64,000 bases of DNA, from assembly GCA_001604135.1 (NCBI GenBank), contig LVAT01000007.1:1-64000 (forward strand), in the 5' to 3' direction. The first letter of the stretch is position 1; each line of letters opens with the position of its first letter. The position numbers were made by a program, and so were the translations under genes. Below the pieces are notes generated by a model. It worked only from the letters and a program-made list of their open reading frames with translations. It was not told the origin of the DNA and did not search any database. Shown here in pieces: positions 53,979 through 62,850 of the stretch. This DNA is from Clostridiales bacterium Firm_14 (GTDB taxonomy: Bacteria > Bacillota > Clostridia > Saccharofermentanales > Saccharofermentanaceae).

Positions 53979-55676
53979 ATGTTCGAAGGCTTGAGCAAGT
54001 ATTTTTCTATTGTTCTTGATTACTCTGTTGTTTTGGAATGTTCCAACGGAGTTTTATTTGATGAACTCTTAAACCTCTTCAACGATTATGGTATCGACTG
54101 TTATGTCAACGATACATTTAAGGTCCTCCACAAGTGTGTAATCGCTCAGCAGGATCCTAAGGACAAGGCTGTTCAGCCCGCAATGCGTTCGTTGATGCAG
54201 AGCCTTCTTACCACTAATAAGCTCCACCTTATCAATACATGTAATACCGAGAGATTCATCGAGCAGGTAAATGAACTCGATTACTCGGTTCTTCTCACTA
54301 CAGAGAGAAGTATTCTTTTTAAGAGATTCTTCGAAAAGGATCTCACATATAATCACGACGTTGCTATCCTCTCTCCAAAGGGACTCAGGATCTATTCGTC
54401 TCTTCAGGAGATGAAGGAAGATAATCCTCTTCCTGAGATCAGCAGCCTCGCTAAGATCGATTCATTCCTTGATTCGGATGCCAGAGCCAACATCGGTGAC
54501 ATCGTTAATTACAACGGCGGTGAGAGAATGGTTCTCGAGAAGAGGCTTTCCGGCGGCGCCGAAGGAATGGTATTCCTTACAGACAATAAGAAGCTTATTG
54601 CCAAGGTTTATCACAAGGGCGTTATCACGCCTTTAAGATGGGCTAAGCTTAAGAAGCTCACAGAACTCGGTATTACTTCGACATCTTTCTGTGCTCCACA
54701 GTCTTTGCTCTATTTCAGAAATGTTCCTATCGGATATACGATGTTCCTAGGAAAGGGTACGACGTTAAGCAATGTTTTCGACGGTCCTGATGCAATCTTA
54801 GAGCATTTCCCTGACTGGACGAGACTCGATATCTGTGAGACATTGCTCTCGCTTATCGGAAAATATCTCTATCTCCACATGCATGACGTTATTGCAGGAG
54901 ACATCCAGCTTAAGAATGCTTTGATCGAGGATTCGGCTCATCAGTATCTTATCGATATGGATAGTGTACAGGTCGGGAATTATCCTTGTCCTGTCGGCAC
55001 TGAGGATTTCACGGATCCTAATCTCTGGGGCAAGGATTTCTCAGGCTTTGTAAGATCATTGAAGGACGAAGACTATTCGATCGCAATGCTTGTATTCTCC
55101 ATATTGTTCTGTGGTCTCCATCCTTATGCGACGAGAAACGGCGCTGAGACGTTAAGGGAAGAGATTTTAAACAAGAATTTCCCTTATACTCTTGATAATT
55201 CGAATACTGAACATATCCCGTTAGGCGGATATGACCATATCTGGGAATATCTCCCTGAATATCTGCGCAAGATGCTTTACAGGACTTTCAAGGAAGGTAA
55301 GTCTTATGAAGCCGTTTGCTGGAGAGATGCAATTCAGCAGTACATGACTGAATTGGAGAATTTCAAGTATGACGATGCGGAAGCATATAAGCTTTTCCCT
55401 TGCGAGGATTATAAGCAGCTGAGTATCAATGTAGAAGAATATAGAGCAATGCTTGCTGAGCAGAAAGAATCCGCTCAGAGAGCCGCTGAACCGAAGCCGA
55501 AATTCGAGAAGAAGCAGTTTAATAATGTTCCTTCCGGAAGGTTTGTTTCTTCCAGCGTAGGTGAGTCGAGCAGTTTCAGACCGATGAAGTTTGATGACGA
55601 TAAACCCGCCAAAAATGAAGCTCCCGTTTCTATACCTACACCTGCTCCTAAGAAGAAATTCTTCGGTTTATTCTGA
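53979..55676 (+). CDS. Protein kinase-like protein with PIN-like N-terminal domain
   Basis: 565 residues. Residues about 8-130 resemble a PIN-like fold (IVLDYSVVLE near the start, D14 and E20; YSVLLTTERSILFKRF), but only weakly. Residues about 180-430 are a kinase-like domain: Gly loop GGAEG (192-196), Lys K209 in AKVY, catalytic loop GDIQLKN with D308 and N313, and DMD (D326-D328) in place of DFG. The tail (about 480-565) is Lys/Pro/Ser-rich and ends FFGLF. It is the first gene of an operon with a VWA and a PP2C protein, the set of the TerY-P triad. GGAGAGAAGG precedes the ATG; TTGACT at 53911 may be a -35 box. Likely phosphorylates protein partners; the DMD change leaves that open. Confidence 0.8.
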   Translation: MFEGLSKYFSIVLDYSVVLECSNGVLFDELLNLFNDYGIDCYVNDTFKVLHKCVIAQQDPKDKAVQPAMRSLMQSLLTTNKLHLINTCNTERFIEQVNELDYSVLLTTERSILFKRFFEKDLTYNHDVAILSPKGLRIYSSLQEMKEDNPLPEISSLAKIDSFLDSDARANIGDIVNYNGGERMVLEKRLSGGAEGMVFLTDNKKLIAKVYHKGVITPLRWAKLKKLTELGITSTSFCAPQSLLYFRNVPIGYTMFLGKGTTLSNVFDGPDAILEHFPDWTRLDICETLLSLIGKYLYLHMHDVIAGDIQLKNALIEDSAHQYLIDMDSVQVGNYPCPVGTEDFTDPNLWGKDFSGFVRSLKDEDYSIAMLVFSILFCGLHPYATRNGAETLREEILNKNFPYTLDNSNTEHIPLGGYDHIWEYLPEYLRKMLYRTFKEGKSYEAVCWRDAIQQYMTELENFKYDDAEAYKLFPCEDYKQLSINVEEYRAMLAEQKESAQRAAEPKPKFEKKQFNNVPSGRFVSSSVGESSSFRPMKFDDDKPAKNEAPVSIPTPAPKKKFFGLF

Positions 55677-55738
55677 AGCCTCTTCTGATATAATTTTTAT
55701 GTGCAAACTATTAACTCTCGAATATTCGGAGGACTTTT

Positions 55739-56470
55739 ATGGCGGACGGTTTTTCTAGTTCAGATTTCGGTACAAGTACGAAGAGAAGACTCCCGATCTG
55801 TTTCGCTCTTGATACATCAGGTTCCATGATGGGCAACCCGATCAAGCAGCTCAACATGGGCCTTCAGAACTTTGTGGCTTCGATCAAATCAAATGATGAT
55901 ACAAGATCTTCAACAGACATAGCTATCATTACATTCGGTTCCAAGGTTGAGATCGTAATGCCTTTCGGTAAGATCTCCAAGGAGAAGGGTCTGCCTGAGA
56001 TCACGGCATCGACTACGCTTACTCCGATCGGTGAAGGCGTACTTACTGCATTAGAGCTCCTCAATGCCCGTAAAGAAGGCTATAAGGAGATGGGAATCAA
56101 GTATTTCCAGCCCTGGCTCGTTGTAATTACAGACGGTGCACCGCAGGGTCCCAATGCCATGCAGAACATGGAGCGTGCCATCGAAGCTTGTAATGAACTC
56201 GAGAGAGACGATAAGCTCGTTGTTTTCAATATCGGCGTTGGTTCCGGTGTCGACTTTGATATATTGAAGAGGCTTTCCATCAAGCGTCCCGAACCGATCT
56301 CGGTAAACTCTGCTGATTTCGGCAAACTCTTTGAATTCCTCGGTTCTTCGTCATCTTCCATCGTATCGTCCGGCATGAGTGACGATGCGCTTTATAACAT
56401 CGACACTACGCCCCAGGGCAAGGCTGTCGACATGGATGATTTCATGAAGTTCATTAATGAGGAAAGCTGA
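55739..56470 (+). CDS. TerY-like von Willebrand factor A domain protein
   Basis: 243 residues, soluble. RRLPICFALDTSGSMMGNPIKQLN carries the MIDAS motif DxSGS (D25-S29), with ITFGSKVEIVMPF, TASTTLTPIGEGV (MIDAS Thr) and VVITDGAPQGP following, all as in TerY. A metal ion at the MIDAS site would bind a partner's acidic residue. The start has GGAGG upstream; the stop overlaps the start of the PP2C gene (TGATG). Likely an adaptor linking kinase and phosphatase. Confidence 0.9.
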   Translation: MADGFSSSDFGTSTKRRLPICFALDTSGSMMGNPIKQLNMGLQNFVASIKSNDDTRSSTDIAIITFGSKVEIVMPFGKISKEKGLPEITASTTLTPIGEGVLTALELLNARKEGYKEMGIKYFQPWLVVITDGAPQGPNAMQNMERAIEACNELERDDKLVVFNIGVGSGVDFDILKRLSIKRPEPISVNSADFGKLFEFLGSSSSSIVSSGMSDDALYNIDTTPQGKAVDMDDFMKFINEES

Positions 56471-57552
56471 TGTATACGGGAATTACGGTTGGAGCGATCA
56501 CAACCATAGGTAATAAGCATGTTAACCGCGGTACTCCCTGTGAGGACGCATCTTTTGCTGTTGCCAAAAACGGTGTTTCTGTTGTTTGTATAGCCGACGG
56601 AGCAGGCGGTAAGCAGTATACCGATGCCAGATTCGGTTCTGATTGCGCCGTTCATGTTATCACTGATACATTATGCGAGCATTTCGATGCTTTATACAGC
56701 GAGAACAGGGAGGCAGCCGTAAGAGGTTATCTTATGGCAAAGCTCCGCGTTGCTTTCGCAGGCATTATGGAAGAGCGTACGATCGACGTGATCGACAGGC
56801 TGTCCTGCACATTGCTCTTTGTTGCAGTCAAGGACAGAAGAATGATGATCGGTCATATCGGCGACGGACTTATCGTAAGGATATCTCCTTCAGGCGTAAG
56901 CCCCATCTCGATGCCGCAGAACGATAAAGATGGTAAGACTTATTTTGTTACCGCAGCGCATGCAGATAATTACATGCGTCTCCTTAAGACAACTGTTGAC
57001 GATGTCCACGCGATAGCGCTCATGACTGACGGCGTTCAGGACAGCGTATATAACGAAGAGGCAGGACTTGTTAAGCCCGTAGTCGCCAAGATGGCTGAGA
57101 CATTCGCAGAAGGCAGGGAAGAAGGCGAGAAATCTATCCTTGATACTGTTAAGCAGTATATCGTCGGCGCTTCCAATGCCAGTGATGACGCGAGTTTCGG
57201 TGTCATGTATTTCGATGGCACGAAAGCGCCTTCGCCTGATACTTTAGAGACCTCAGCTGCCAAGTTTGCTTCTTCGACTGAGACATTCAAGGATCTCTCA
57301 CTGGCAATCAAGCCTGAGCTTATAAATGCCCATGAGATAATCGTGAAGTGTGCAGGCGGTGAAGTTTCCGAGACAGAGCAGGCTCCTGCCGAACCTGTTA
57401 AGGAAGAGGCTCAGATGCCTGCTGAAGTTAATACTGAAACCCCTGCAAAGGAGCCTTCCAAGCTCAGCAAGATCTCAATTATCGTGCTTGTTATCGGAGT
57501 TATCCTTTGCCTTGTTGGTGCAATAGAATTAGTGCTTTCGCTTAAAGGGTGA
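56470..57552 (+). CDS. PP2C-type Ser/Thr phosphatase with C-terminal membrane helix
   Basis: 360 residues. The PP2C metal-site motifs are in order: HVNRGTPCEDASFA, CIADGAGG (D43), HIGDGLIVR (D132), ALMTDGVQD (D187) and ASDDASFG (D239, D240). After about residue 250 the chain becomes Glu/Pro/Ala-rich, and a membrane helix (about 335-357) ends the protein, so the catalytic domain faces the cytoplasm from a membrane anchor. Reverses phosphorylation, presumably by the kinase two genes upstream. Seven bases separate it from the coiled-coil gene. Confidence 0.92.
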   Translation: MYTGITVGAITTIGNKHVNRGTPCEDASFAVAKNGVSVVCIADGAGGKQYTDARFGSDCAVHVITDTLCEHFDALYSENREAAVRGYLMAKLRVAFAGIMEERTIDVIDRLSCTLLFVAVKDRRMMIGHIGDGLIVRISPSGVSPISMPQNDKDGKTYFVTAAHADNYMRLLKTTVDDVHAIALMTDGVQDSVYNEEAGLVKPVVAKMAETFAEGREEGEKSILDTVKQYIVGASNASDDASFGVMYFDGTKAPSPDTLETSAAKFASSTETFKDLSLAIKPELINAHEIIVKCAGGEVSETEQAPAEPVKEEAQMPAEVNTETPAKEPSKLSKISIIVLVIGVILCLVGAIELVLSLKG

Positions 57553-57559
57553 GTGATCT

Positions 57560-58453
57560 ATGAGAGAAGAGAAGAAATACGAGATTTTGCCGGGTGTTGA
57601 GATTCCCGACATTAAGAAGATCCAGGAAGCTGCTTCTGACTTCAGCATTTCAGAAGTAGGCGATGTCGATATCAATACTGTTGCTTACGAGCCCATCATG
57701 TCAGCAGTTACGCCTTCAGTATCGCCAGAAGAGCTTGCAAGACTCCAGGCTCTTGGTGTTAAGGTCGCGGAAGACGAAGAGCGCTCCAGGGCTGAGAGCA
57801 AGGCTAAGATGGACAAGATCATGAAGAACGTTCAGGCTCCTGAATCCATTGGTGACCTTAAGGCTTCTCATATTGCCCAGCTTGACGAAGAGAAGCGCAA
57901 GCAGCTTGAAGAGAACATGAAGGAAGCTAACCAGCAGCAGGCTGAGGAAGAGGCTAAGAATAAGGCGCGTGAAGAACGCCGCCAGCTCCAGCAGAGACTC
58001 CTCGAAGAGTCCAGGGAAAAGGCTCAGAAGGAAGCAGAAGAAAGATCTGCAAGAGAAGCTGCAGAGAAGGCTAAGAAAGAAGCAGAGGAGAAAGCCGCTA
58101 AGGAAGCTGCTGAAAAGGCTGCAAAGGAAGAGGCTGAGCGCAGGGCCAAAGAAGATGCCGAGAAGGCTGCTAAGGAAGCCGCTGAGAAAGCAGAAAGAGA
58201 AGCTGCCGAGAAGAAAGCTGCTGAGATCGCTGAGAGAGAAGCCAAGGTTCAGGCTGCTAAGGAAGCTGCACAGAAAGCTGCGAAAGAGGCTCTCGGAAAG
58301 GCTGCCAGCAATGCCGCTGTTAAGGCTGCGGAAGAAACGAACAAGAAAGAACCCGTTAAGCCCATCTGGGAAGTTAAGAAGACTACGACTACGCTTTCTA
58401 CTGAAGAGACGACAGAAGCATTCAAGGAATTCCTTGACGACGATACTTTCTGA
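57560..58453 (+). CDS. Long coiled-coil protein ending in a Thr-rich segment
   Basis: 297 residues. Residues about 75-260 are a nearly uninterrupted charged helix of Ala/Glu/Lys heptads (AAEKAAKEEAE style, as in TolA). The first 70 residues and the last 40 are not coiled-coil; the tail has TTTTLSTEETTEAF, a cluster of candidate phosphorylation sites. Last gene of the kinase-VWA-PP2C operon with GGGTGAGTGA upstream. I infer a substrate, scaffold or filament of the system; no family is assigned. Confidence 0.72.
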   Translation: MREEKKYEILPGVEIPDIKKIQEAASDFSISEVGDVDINTVAYEPIMSAVTPSVSPEELARLQALGVKVAEDEERSRAESKAKMDKIMKNVQAPESIGDLKASHIAQLDEEKRKQLEENMKEANQQQAEEEAKNKAREERRQLQQRLLEESREKAQKEAEERSAREAAEKAKKEAEEKAAKEAAEKAAKEEAERRAKEDAEKAAKEAAEKAEREAAEKKAAEIAEREAKVQAAKEAAQKAAKEALGKAASNAAVKAAEETNKKEPVKPIWEVKKTTTTLSTEETTEAFKEFLDDDTF

Positions 58454-58459
58454 ACCTGA

Positions 58460-60034
58460 TTATTTAGCGAGATATTTGTAGAAGAATTTATCTTCCGGTT
58501 TATCCACAAAGAACTGATCCTGACTTACGATTACGAAGTCAGCGTCGTTGTGCGCGATGTTTCCGAATGAAACGATGCTGTCCGTATATCTCTCATCAGT
58601 AAAGAACGTCATAGGATAAATGACGGTTACCATGAAATAAGTTACATAAGTCATTCCGATAAGTACGAGCGAGAATGCTGCACGGACCAGGAGCTGCTTT
58701 TTGCTTAAGCGCTTTTTCCTGTTCGAGTTTCTGATGATCTCGTCTTCGTTCGTAAACTGGGCGATTCGCTCTGCCATGAAGATGCAGAGGATGAATAAAG
58801 CAGGCATCGTGCCGCGCATTACAAGGTTGTTTCCTTCGGAAAGGAAGTAGAACGGCAGGATAAAGAGTACCGCTATTGCGCTCCAGAGCATGGGATCTTT
58901 CTTGTGTCCCTTTACGACAAATGCGAAAGAAGGCAGGACCTCAAGTATGAACAGCAAGATCATTACGACAATGAACATGAGGATGTTCCCGTCATAGAAC
59001 TCCCATAAGAATCCCTTCATGTGGAGAGCTCCGGACTTGGCACCGTAGAATGCGCCGAAGGTAAAGAGCATTAATACGGGAATCGCGAGATTGTTATAAG
59101 TAAAGATGTTGAGAACGGACTTTTTCTTTTCCTTGGCCTTGAGATCTTTGGATAAGAGCCTTACAACAGTCGGGATGAGCACGCCGATAGTTGCCCAGGG
59201 AGAATATGCGAAAAGGATACCTCCGATAAGTCCCAAGCTCCTGTTATTCTTCGAAAGAAGTATAAGCGTGATTATGAGATAACAGGGGATACACTGGTTG
59301 TATACGTTTTCGAGATTATTGAAATTACTGATCATGGAAACATAAGGGACCCAGCCTTCGATCCATGTCCAGCCGTCGTAAGGATGGATCTCATTGATGA
59401 GGTAAGGGATTACATCAAGGCCGGAGAAGCACAGGAACATGAACAGAGTTCCGTAGGATGCCTTCTTAATGTATTTGCACATTCCGATAAGGGTCAGGAG
59501 AATTCCCAAAGCGTTCCAGATGATGAGCGTGATGTTGCCTGCGGTGAATCCGAAGATCTTGCCGATTATTGCAGCAGGGAGCCAGTAAGTAAAGTAATAG
59601 ACAAAGCCCTGGTTGTTCTGGAGATTTAAGATCTCTCTTACTTCAGGATTGCTCTGGGTGGCGGGATCGTAGATTATTGGCCACTTGTAATTGATAAGGT
59701 CATTCAGGATCGCTCTTCTGTAAGCGTGGTCAAACGGAGCCCATACATATTCGCCGACGCCGTTGGTGATCGTTACGGCAAATGCGAAGATTATTGCCGC
59801 GACTATAAATGATAGGGGAAAGCTGATGTCGCTTTTAAGTTCGAGCCTGTTTCCGTCAGCGTTCTTTGTGCAATCCCTGATTGCAAGGAATACTGCAGCG
59901 ATCATGACTGCGGAGAATATGAGGCCTAATATGAGCTTAAGATAGCCAAGGAAAAAAATAACGACCGGCAGAGCCAGATAGATCACTGCCAAGGTAAAAA
60001 ACAATTTGTAGGATATCTTAATCTTCTTACTCAT
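58460..60034 (-). CDS. Large polytopic membrane protein (GT-C-like)
   Basis: 524 residues with about 12 membrane helices. The ATG at 60034 has GAGGAG upstream on the minus strand; an ATG 28 codons earlier has none. EYVWAPFDHAYRRAILNDL, in the first outside loop with an Asp and nearby Arg/His, recalls GT-C glycosyltransferases that use lipid-linked sugars, but no full motif is present. Its stop is six bases from the end of the converging coiled-coil gene. Function unknown. Confidence 0.75.
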   Translation of the reverse strand: MSKKIKISYKLFFTLAVIYLALPVVIFFLGYLKLILGLIFSAVMIAAVFLAIRDCTKNADGNRLELKSDISFPLSFIVAAIIFAFAVTITNGVGEYVWAPFDHAYRRAILNDLINYKWPIIYDPATQSNPEVREILNLQNNQGFVYYFTYWLPAAIIGKIFGFTAGNITLIIWNALGILLTLIGMCKYIKKASYGTLFMFLCFSGLDVIPYLINEIHPYDGWTWIEGWVPYVSMISNFNNLENVYNQCIPCYLIITLILLSKNNRSLGLIGGILFAYSPWATIGVLIPTVVRLLSKDLKAKEKKKSVLNIFTYNNLAIPVLMLFTFGAFYGAKSGALHMKGFLWEFYDGNILMFIVVMILLFILEVLPSFAFVVKGHKKDPMLWSAIAVLFILPFYFLSEGNNLVMRGTMPALFILCIFMAERIAQFTNEDEIIRNSNRKKRLSKKQLLVRAAFSLVLIGMTYVTYFMVTVIYPMTFFTDERYTDSIVSFGNIAHNDADFVIVSQDQFFVDKPEDKFFYKYLAK

Positions 60035-60102
60035 TTTTACACTCCTCAGTAAATTATAATATTTTAGAGGAAATAAACAAAGATAAGAATTTGCGGGCAA
60101 AA

Positions 60103-60130
60103 CAAAAGCGCTCCGCATTTGCGAAGCGCT
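60103..60130 (-). terminator. Terminator of tRNA-Lys
   Basis: Read on the minus strand, AGCGCTTCGC and GCGGAGCGCT form a stem with an AAAT loop followed by TTTGTTTT. It has the same arms as the tRNA-Gly/Arg terminator at 42587-42620. Confidence 0.88.
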
Positions 60131-60139
60131 ATATCGTTC

Positions 60140-60215
60140 TGGTGCACCTCCAGGGACTCGAACCCTGGGCCCACTGATTAAGAGTCAGTTGCTCTACCAT
60201 CTGAGCTAGAGGTGC
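60140..60215 (-). tRNA. tRNA-Lys (CTT anticodon)
   Basis: Minus-strand cloverleaf: acceptor GCACCTC with GAGGTGC, D-arm AGCTCAGATGGTAGAGC, anticodon stem ACTGA/TCAGT around CTCTTAA (anticodon CTT), T-arm CAGGGTTCGAGTCCCTG. Encoded CCA at 60140-60142. Confidence 0.96.
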
Positions 60216-60232
60216 GTCAAGCAACGTGAGTT

Positions 60233-60261
60233 ATTATAGCCATTAGGTATTTTAATGTCAA
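60233..60261 (-). promoter_or_regulatory. Full-consensus promoter of tRNA-Lys
   Basis: On the minus strand TTGACA (60256-60261) and TATAAT (60233-60238) are both perfect and 17 bases apart. The -35 box overlaps the stop codon of the upstream oxidoreductase gene. Confidence 0.88.
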
Positions 60262-61409
60262 CAGTTATTTTGATCAAAGAATCCCGACATATCAACTGAA
60301 TTGAAATCTTCTGTCAAAGGAAGCTTAACAGGTCGGCCTTCTTTGGCTGATTTATATATGCCTAAGAGCGTATCTACGGAAGAAAAACCTGCATATGCGT
60401 CGGCAATAGGGGCTTTATCTTCGATAATGGAATCAAAAAGATCCTTATAGATTCCGAGATGAGGATTAAGCGCGCATTTAAAAGAGAAAATGCCGCCTTC
60501 GGATAACTGTCTGCGGATATAGTAGCCGTTCATCTTCTTTGTCTTGCCGTCAGGATTGATTCCGTAGACTGAGATATGGGGTTTGCCGGAATCAAGTCCC
60601 ATGGTAAGCTGTCCGTTCTCGCAGAAGACGGAAAATTCCGCAGTGTGCTTTGAAGGAATAGTGGCTGTTGTGCCTTCGATCTGTGCGAGTGCGCCGTTCT
60701 CGAGTCTTAAGACTGCCATGCCGAGGTCTTCAGCTTCGATGTTCCTTAAGCGCTTGGCGATCATGGAAGTAACTTCCTCTGGTTCAGAACCCATAAGCCA
60801 GACGAGAAGATCGATCGCGTGGATCGTCTGGTTCATAAGGGCGCCGCCGTCGCTCTTCCAGGTTCCTCTCCATGCGGCACTCTGATAATAATCCTCGCCG
60901 TGTCCCCAGCGGACATAGATGGTACCGTGTGTGACCTTGCCGTATTTGCCTTCTGCGATGTCCTGTCTTACAAGACCTACGACGGGGAGGTAACGGTAGA
61001 TGTGGCCCATTGCGATCTTAAGTCCTGTCTTTCTGGAGAGCTCATAGATCTCGCGTGCTTCTGATACAGACATGGTCATCGGCTTCTCGAGAAGGAGATT
61101 ACTGCCGTGCTCCATAGCATATTTCGCAATCTGGAAATGAAGGCCTGAAGGAACGGTGACAGATACGATCGCAGGCTTTATCTCGTCTATGGCCTGCTTA
61201 TAGTCGCTGAATTGCTTTACTTTGGAAAAACCTTTTACGGAGTTTAAGAGCCTCTTGCAGGAATCGGGATTTACGTCAACTACTGCCTTAAGCTCTAAGC
61301 CCTTAAGCTTGGAGATGGCTTTTAAGTGCTTCTCTGCGACTCTGCCGCAGCCGATCAGAACTACTCCTAAGGGAGCCTCGAATGATGTCTTGTTTGAATT
61401 ATCGGCCAT
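60258..61409 (-). CDS. Gfo/Idh/MocA family NAD(P)-dependent oxidoreductase
   Basis: 383 residues. The Rossmann domain has GVVLIGCGRVAEKHLKAI and LLLEKPMTMSVSEAREIYEL (catalytic Lys in EKP); the C-terminal sheet domain has WRGTWKSDGGALMNQTIHAIDLLVWLMG with the conserved His. It would oxidise or reduce a hydroxyl of a sugar or cyclitol. GGAGG precedes the ATG. Its stop overlaps the tRNA-Lys promoter. Substrate is not indicated; nearby genes suggest envelope sugars only loosely. Confidence 0.93.
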   Translation of the reverse strand: MADNSNKTSFEAPLGVVLIGCGRVAEKHLKAISKLKGLELKAVVDVNPDSCKRLLNSVKGFSKVKQFSDYKQAIDEIKPAIVSVTVPSGLHFQIAKYAMEHGSNLLLEKPMTMSVSEAREIYELSRKTGLKIAMGHIYRYLPVVGLVRQDIAEGKYGKVTHGTIYVRWGHGEDYYQSAAWRGTWKSDGGALMNQTIHAIDLLVWLMGSEPEEVTSMIAKRLRNIEAEDLGMAVLRLENGALAQIEGTTATIPSKHTAEFSVFCENGQLTMGLDSGKPHISVYGINPDGKTKKMNGYYIRRQLSEGGIFSFKCALNPHLGIYKDLFDSIIEDKAPIADAYAGFSSVDTLLGIYKSAKEGRPVKLPLTEDFNSVDMSGFFDQNNC

Positions 61410-61479
61410 TTAAAGCCTCCATAAAGGTATTTGATTGAATTAGTTTAGCACAATAAGTTATTTATTATGCATTATTGAT

Positions 61480-61485
61480 TATAAT
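61480..61485 (+). promoter_or_regulatory. -10 box of the nucleoside phosphorylase gene
   Basis: TATAAT lies 34 bases before the start codon in the divergent gap (61410-61519); the -35 region is not recognisable. Confidence 0.45.
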
Positions 61486-61519
61486 ATACACGTAGGGAAT
61501 AAATAGGAGGTGTTCTTCC

Positions 61520-62845
61520 ATGAATATGCGGGATATCATTATCGCCAAGCGTGATAAGAACAGTCTGACTGACGAACAGATAAAGTTTTTCGTAACCGGC
61601 GTTACAAACGGCACCATTCCGGATTATCAGATATCGGCTCTTCTTATGGCCATCGTCTTGAACGGCATGGATGAGCGCGAGATGACGACTCTCACATTGG
61701 AGATGGCTGCTTCCGGCAGCCAGATGGACTTATCTTATCTGGAGGGCGTTCCGGTCGATAAGCACAGCACAGGCGGAGTAGGCGATAAGATCACGCCGAT
61801 CCTTTTGCCCCTCATTGCTACGTTCGGCGTTGAGACTGTTAAGCTAAGCGGCAGGGGACTGGGCTTTACCGGCGGTACCGTAGATAAGTTTGAATCCATT
61901 AAGGGATTTAACGTAGAAGTCGATTCCAAGGATTTCCCCAGGCTCGTAAAAGAGACCGGAATGGTCATTTCAGGCCAGACACCCGACTTGGCTCCTGCAG
62001 ATAAGATCCTTTACGCATTAAGGGATGTTACGGGTACCGTGGATTCTATCCCTCTTATTGCATCATCCATCATGAGCAAGAAGATCGCAGGCGGCGCAAA
62101 GGTGATCGTTCTTGACGTTACATGCGGCTCAGGCGCATTCATGAAGGATTATGAGATGGCAAGGCAGCTTGCCGAAGCCATGATCAAGATCGGCAAATTA
62201 GCAGGCAGGAAGACCGTTGCAGTCATTACCGACATGGACCAGCCTTTGGGCAGGTTCTGCGGCAATATCCTCGAGATGCAGGAAGTATTTGATACAGTGA
62301 CAGGAAAGGGCGAAGAGGACGTTATTGAAGTCGTAACAGAGCTCGCGTTCCATCTTATAACCCTTGCAGGAAAAGATGCGGGAATGAGCCCAGAAGTCTT
62401 AAGAAGCGAGATCCGTGCAAGGCTTGCTGACGGCACCTGCTATGAGAAATTCAAAGAGCTGATTAAATCCCAGGGCGGCGAGATCAGCCCTTCCGGATAT
62501 CCTGTTTATGTCGATAAGCCTTTCGACTGCATGCACGTAAATTCGCCTGAAGCAGGATATGTACAGGGCATGAGGGCTGACCTTATAGGCCAGGCTTCGG
62601 TATTGCTTGGCGCAGGGCGCCTCGCGAAAACAGACAGCATTGATTACGGCGCAGGCATTGGTTTCTTTGTTAAGATCGGCGATAAGGTCGAGAGGGGAGA
62701 TTCTCTCTGTGCTCTCTATCAGGGAGAGAACAGCAATCTTTCTGAAGAACGGCTTTTCGACGCCATGGACCTCATTCTCGAAGCTTATGAGATCGGTCCT
62801 AATCCTCCGGAAAAGAAAGCAGCAATCCTGGATGTGATAACATAA
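61520..62845 (+). CDS. pdp: Pyrimidine-nucleoside phosphorylase
   Basis: 441 residues of the thymidine/pyrimidine phosphorylase family. The signature SGRGLGFTGGTVDKFESI is complete, with VDKHSTGGVGDKITPILLPL (phosphate site) and IASSIMSKKIAGGAKVIVLDV. It splits uridine, deoxyuridine or thymidine with phosphate to base and sugar phosphate, which would feed uracil to the Upp enzymes at 17-20 kb. GGAGG precedes the ATG. DeoA (thymidine-specific) is the alternative name; Bacillota enzymes are usually broad. Confidence 0.95.
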   Translation: MNMRDIIIAKRDKNSLTDEQIKFFVTGVTNGTIPDYQISALLMAIVLNGMDEREMTTLTLEMAASGSQMDLSYLEGVPVDKHSTGGVGDKITPILLPLIATFGVETVKLSGRGLGFTGGTVDKFESIKGFNVEVDSKDFPRLVKETGMVISGQTPDLAPADKILYALRDVTGTVDSIPLIASSIMSKKIAGGAKVIVLDVTCGSGAFMKDYEMARQLAEAMIKIGKLAGRKTVAVITDMDQPLGRFCGNILEMQEVFDTVTGKGEEDVIEVVTELAFHLITLAGKDAGMSPEVLRSEIRARLADGTCYEKFKELIKSQGGEISPSGYPVYVDKPFDCMHVNSPEAGYVQGMRADLIGQASVLLGAGRLAKTDSIDYGAGIGFFVKIGDKVERGDSLCALYQGENSNLSEERLFDAMDLILEAYEIGPNPPEKKAAILDVIT

Positions 62846-62850
62846 GCTTT

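Noticed and set aside
53979-58453. Tellurium resistance operon
   Set aside because: Only the VWA-kinase-PP2C part is present; no TerC, TerD/E/Z or TerB-like gene is seen in the window.
57969-58481. Lys/Arg/Leu-rich 170-codon frame on the plus strand
   Set aside because: Shadow of the Ala/Glu/Lys coiled-coil gene; repetitive codons keep several frames open.
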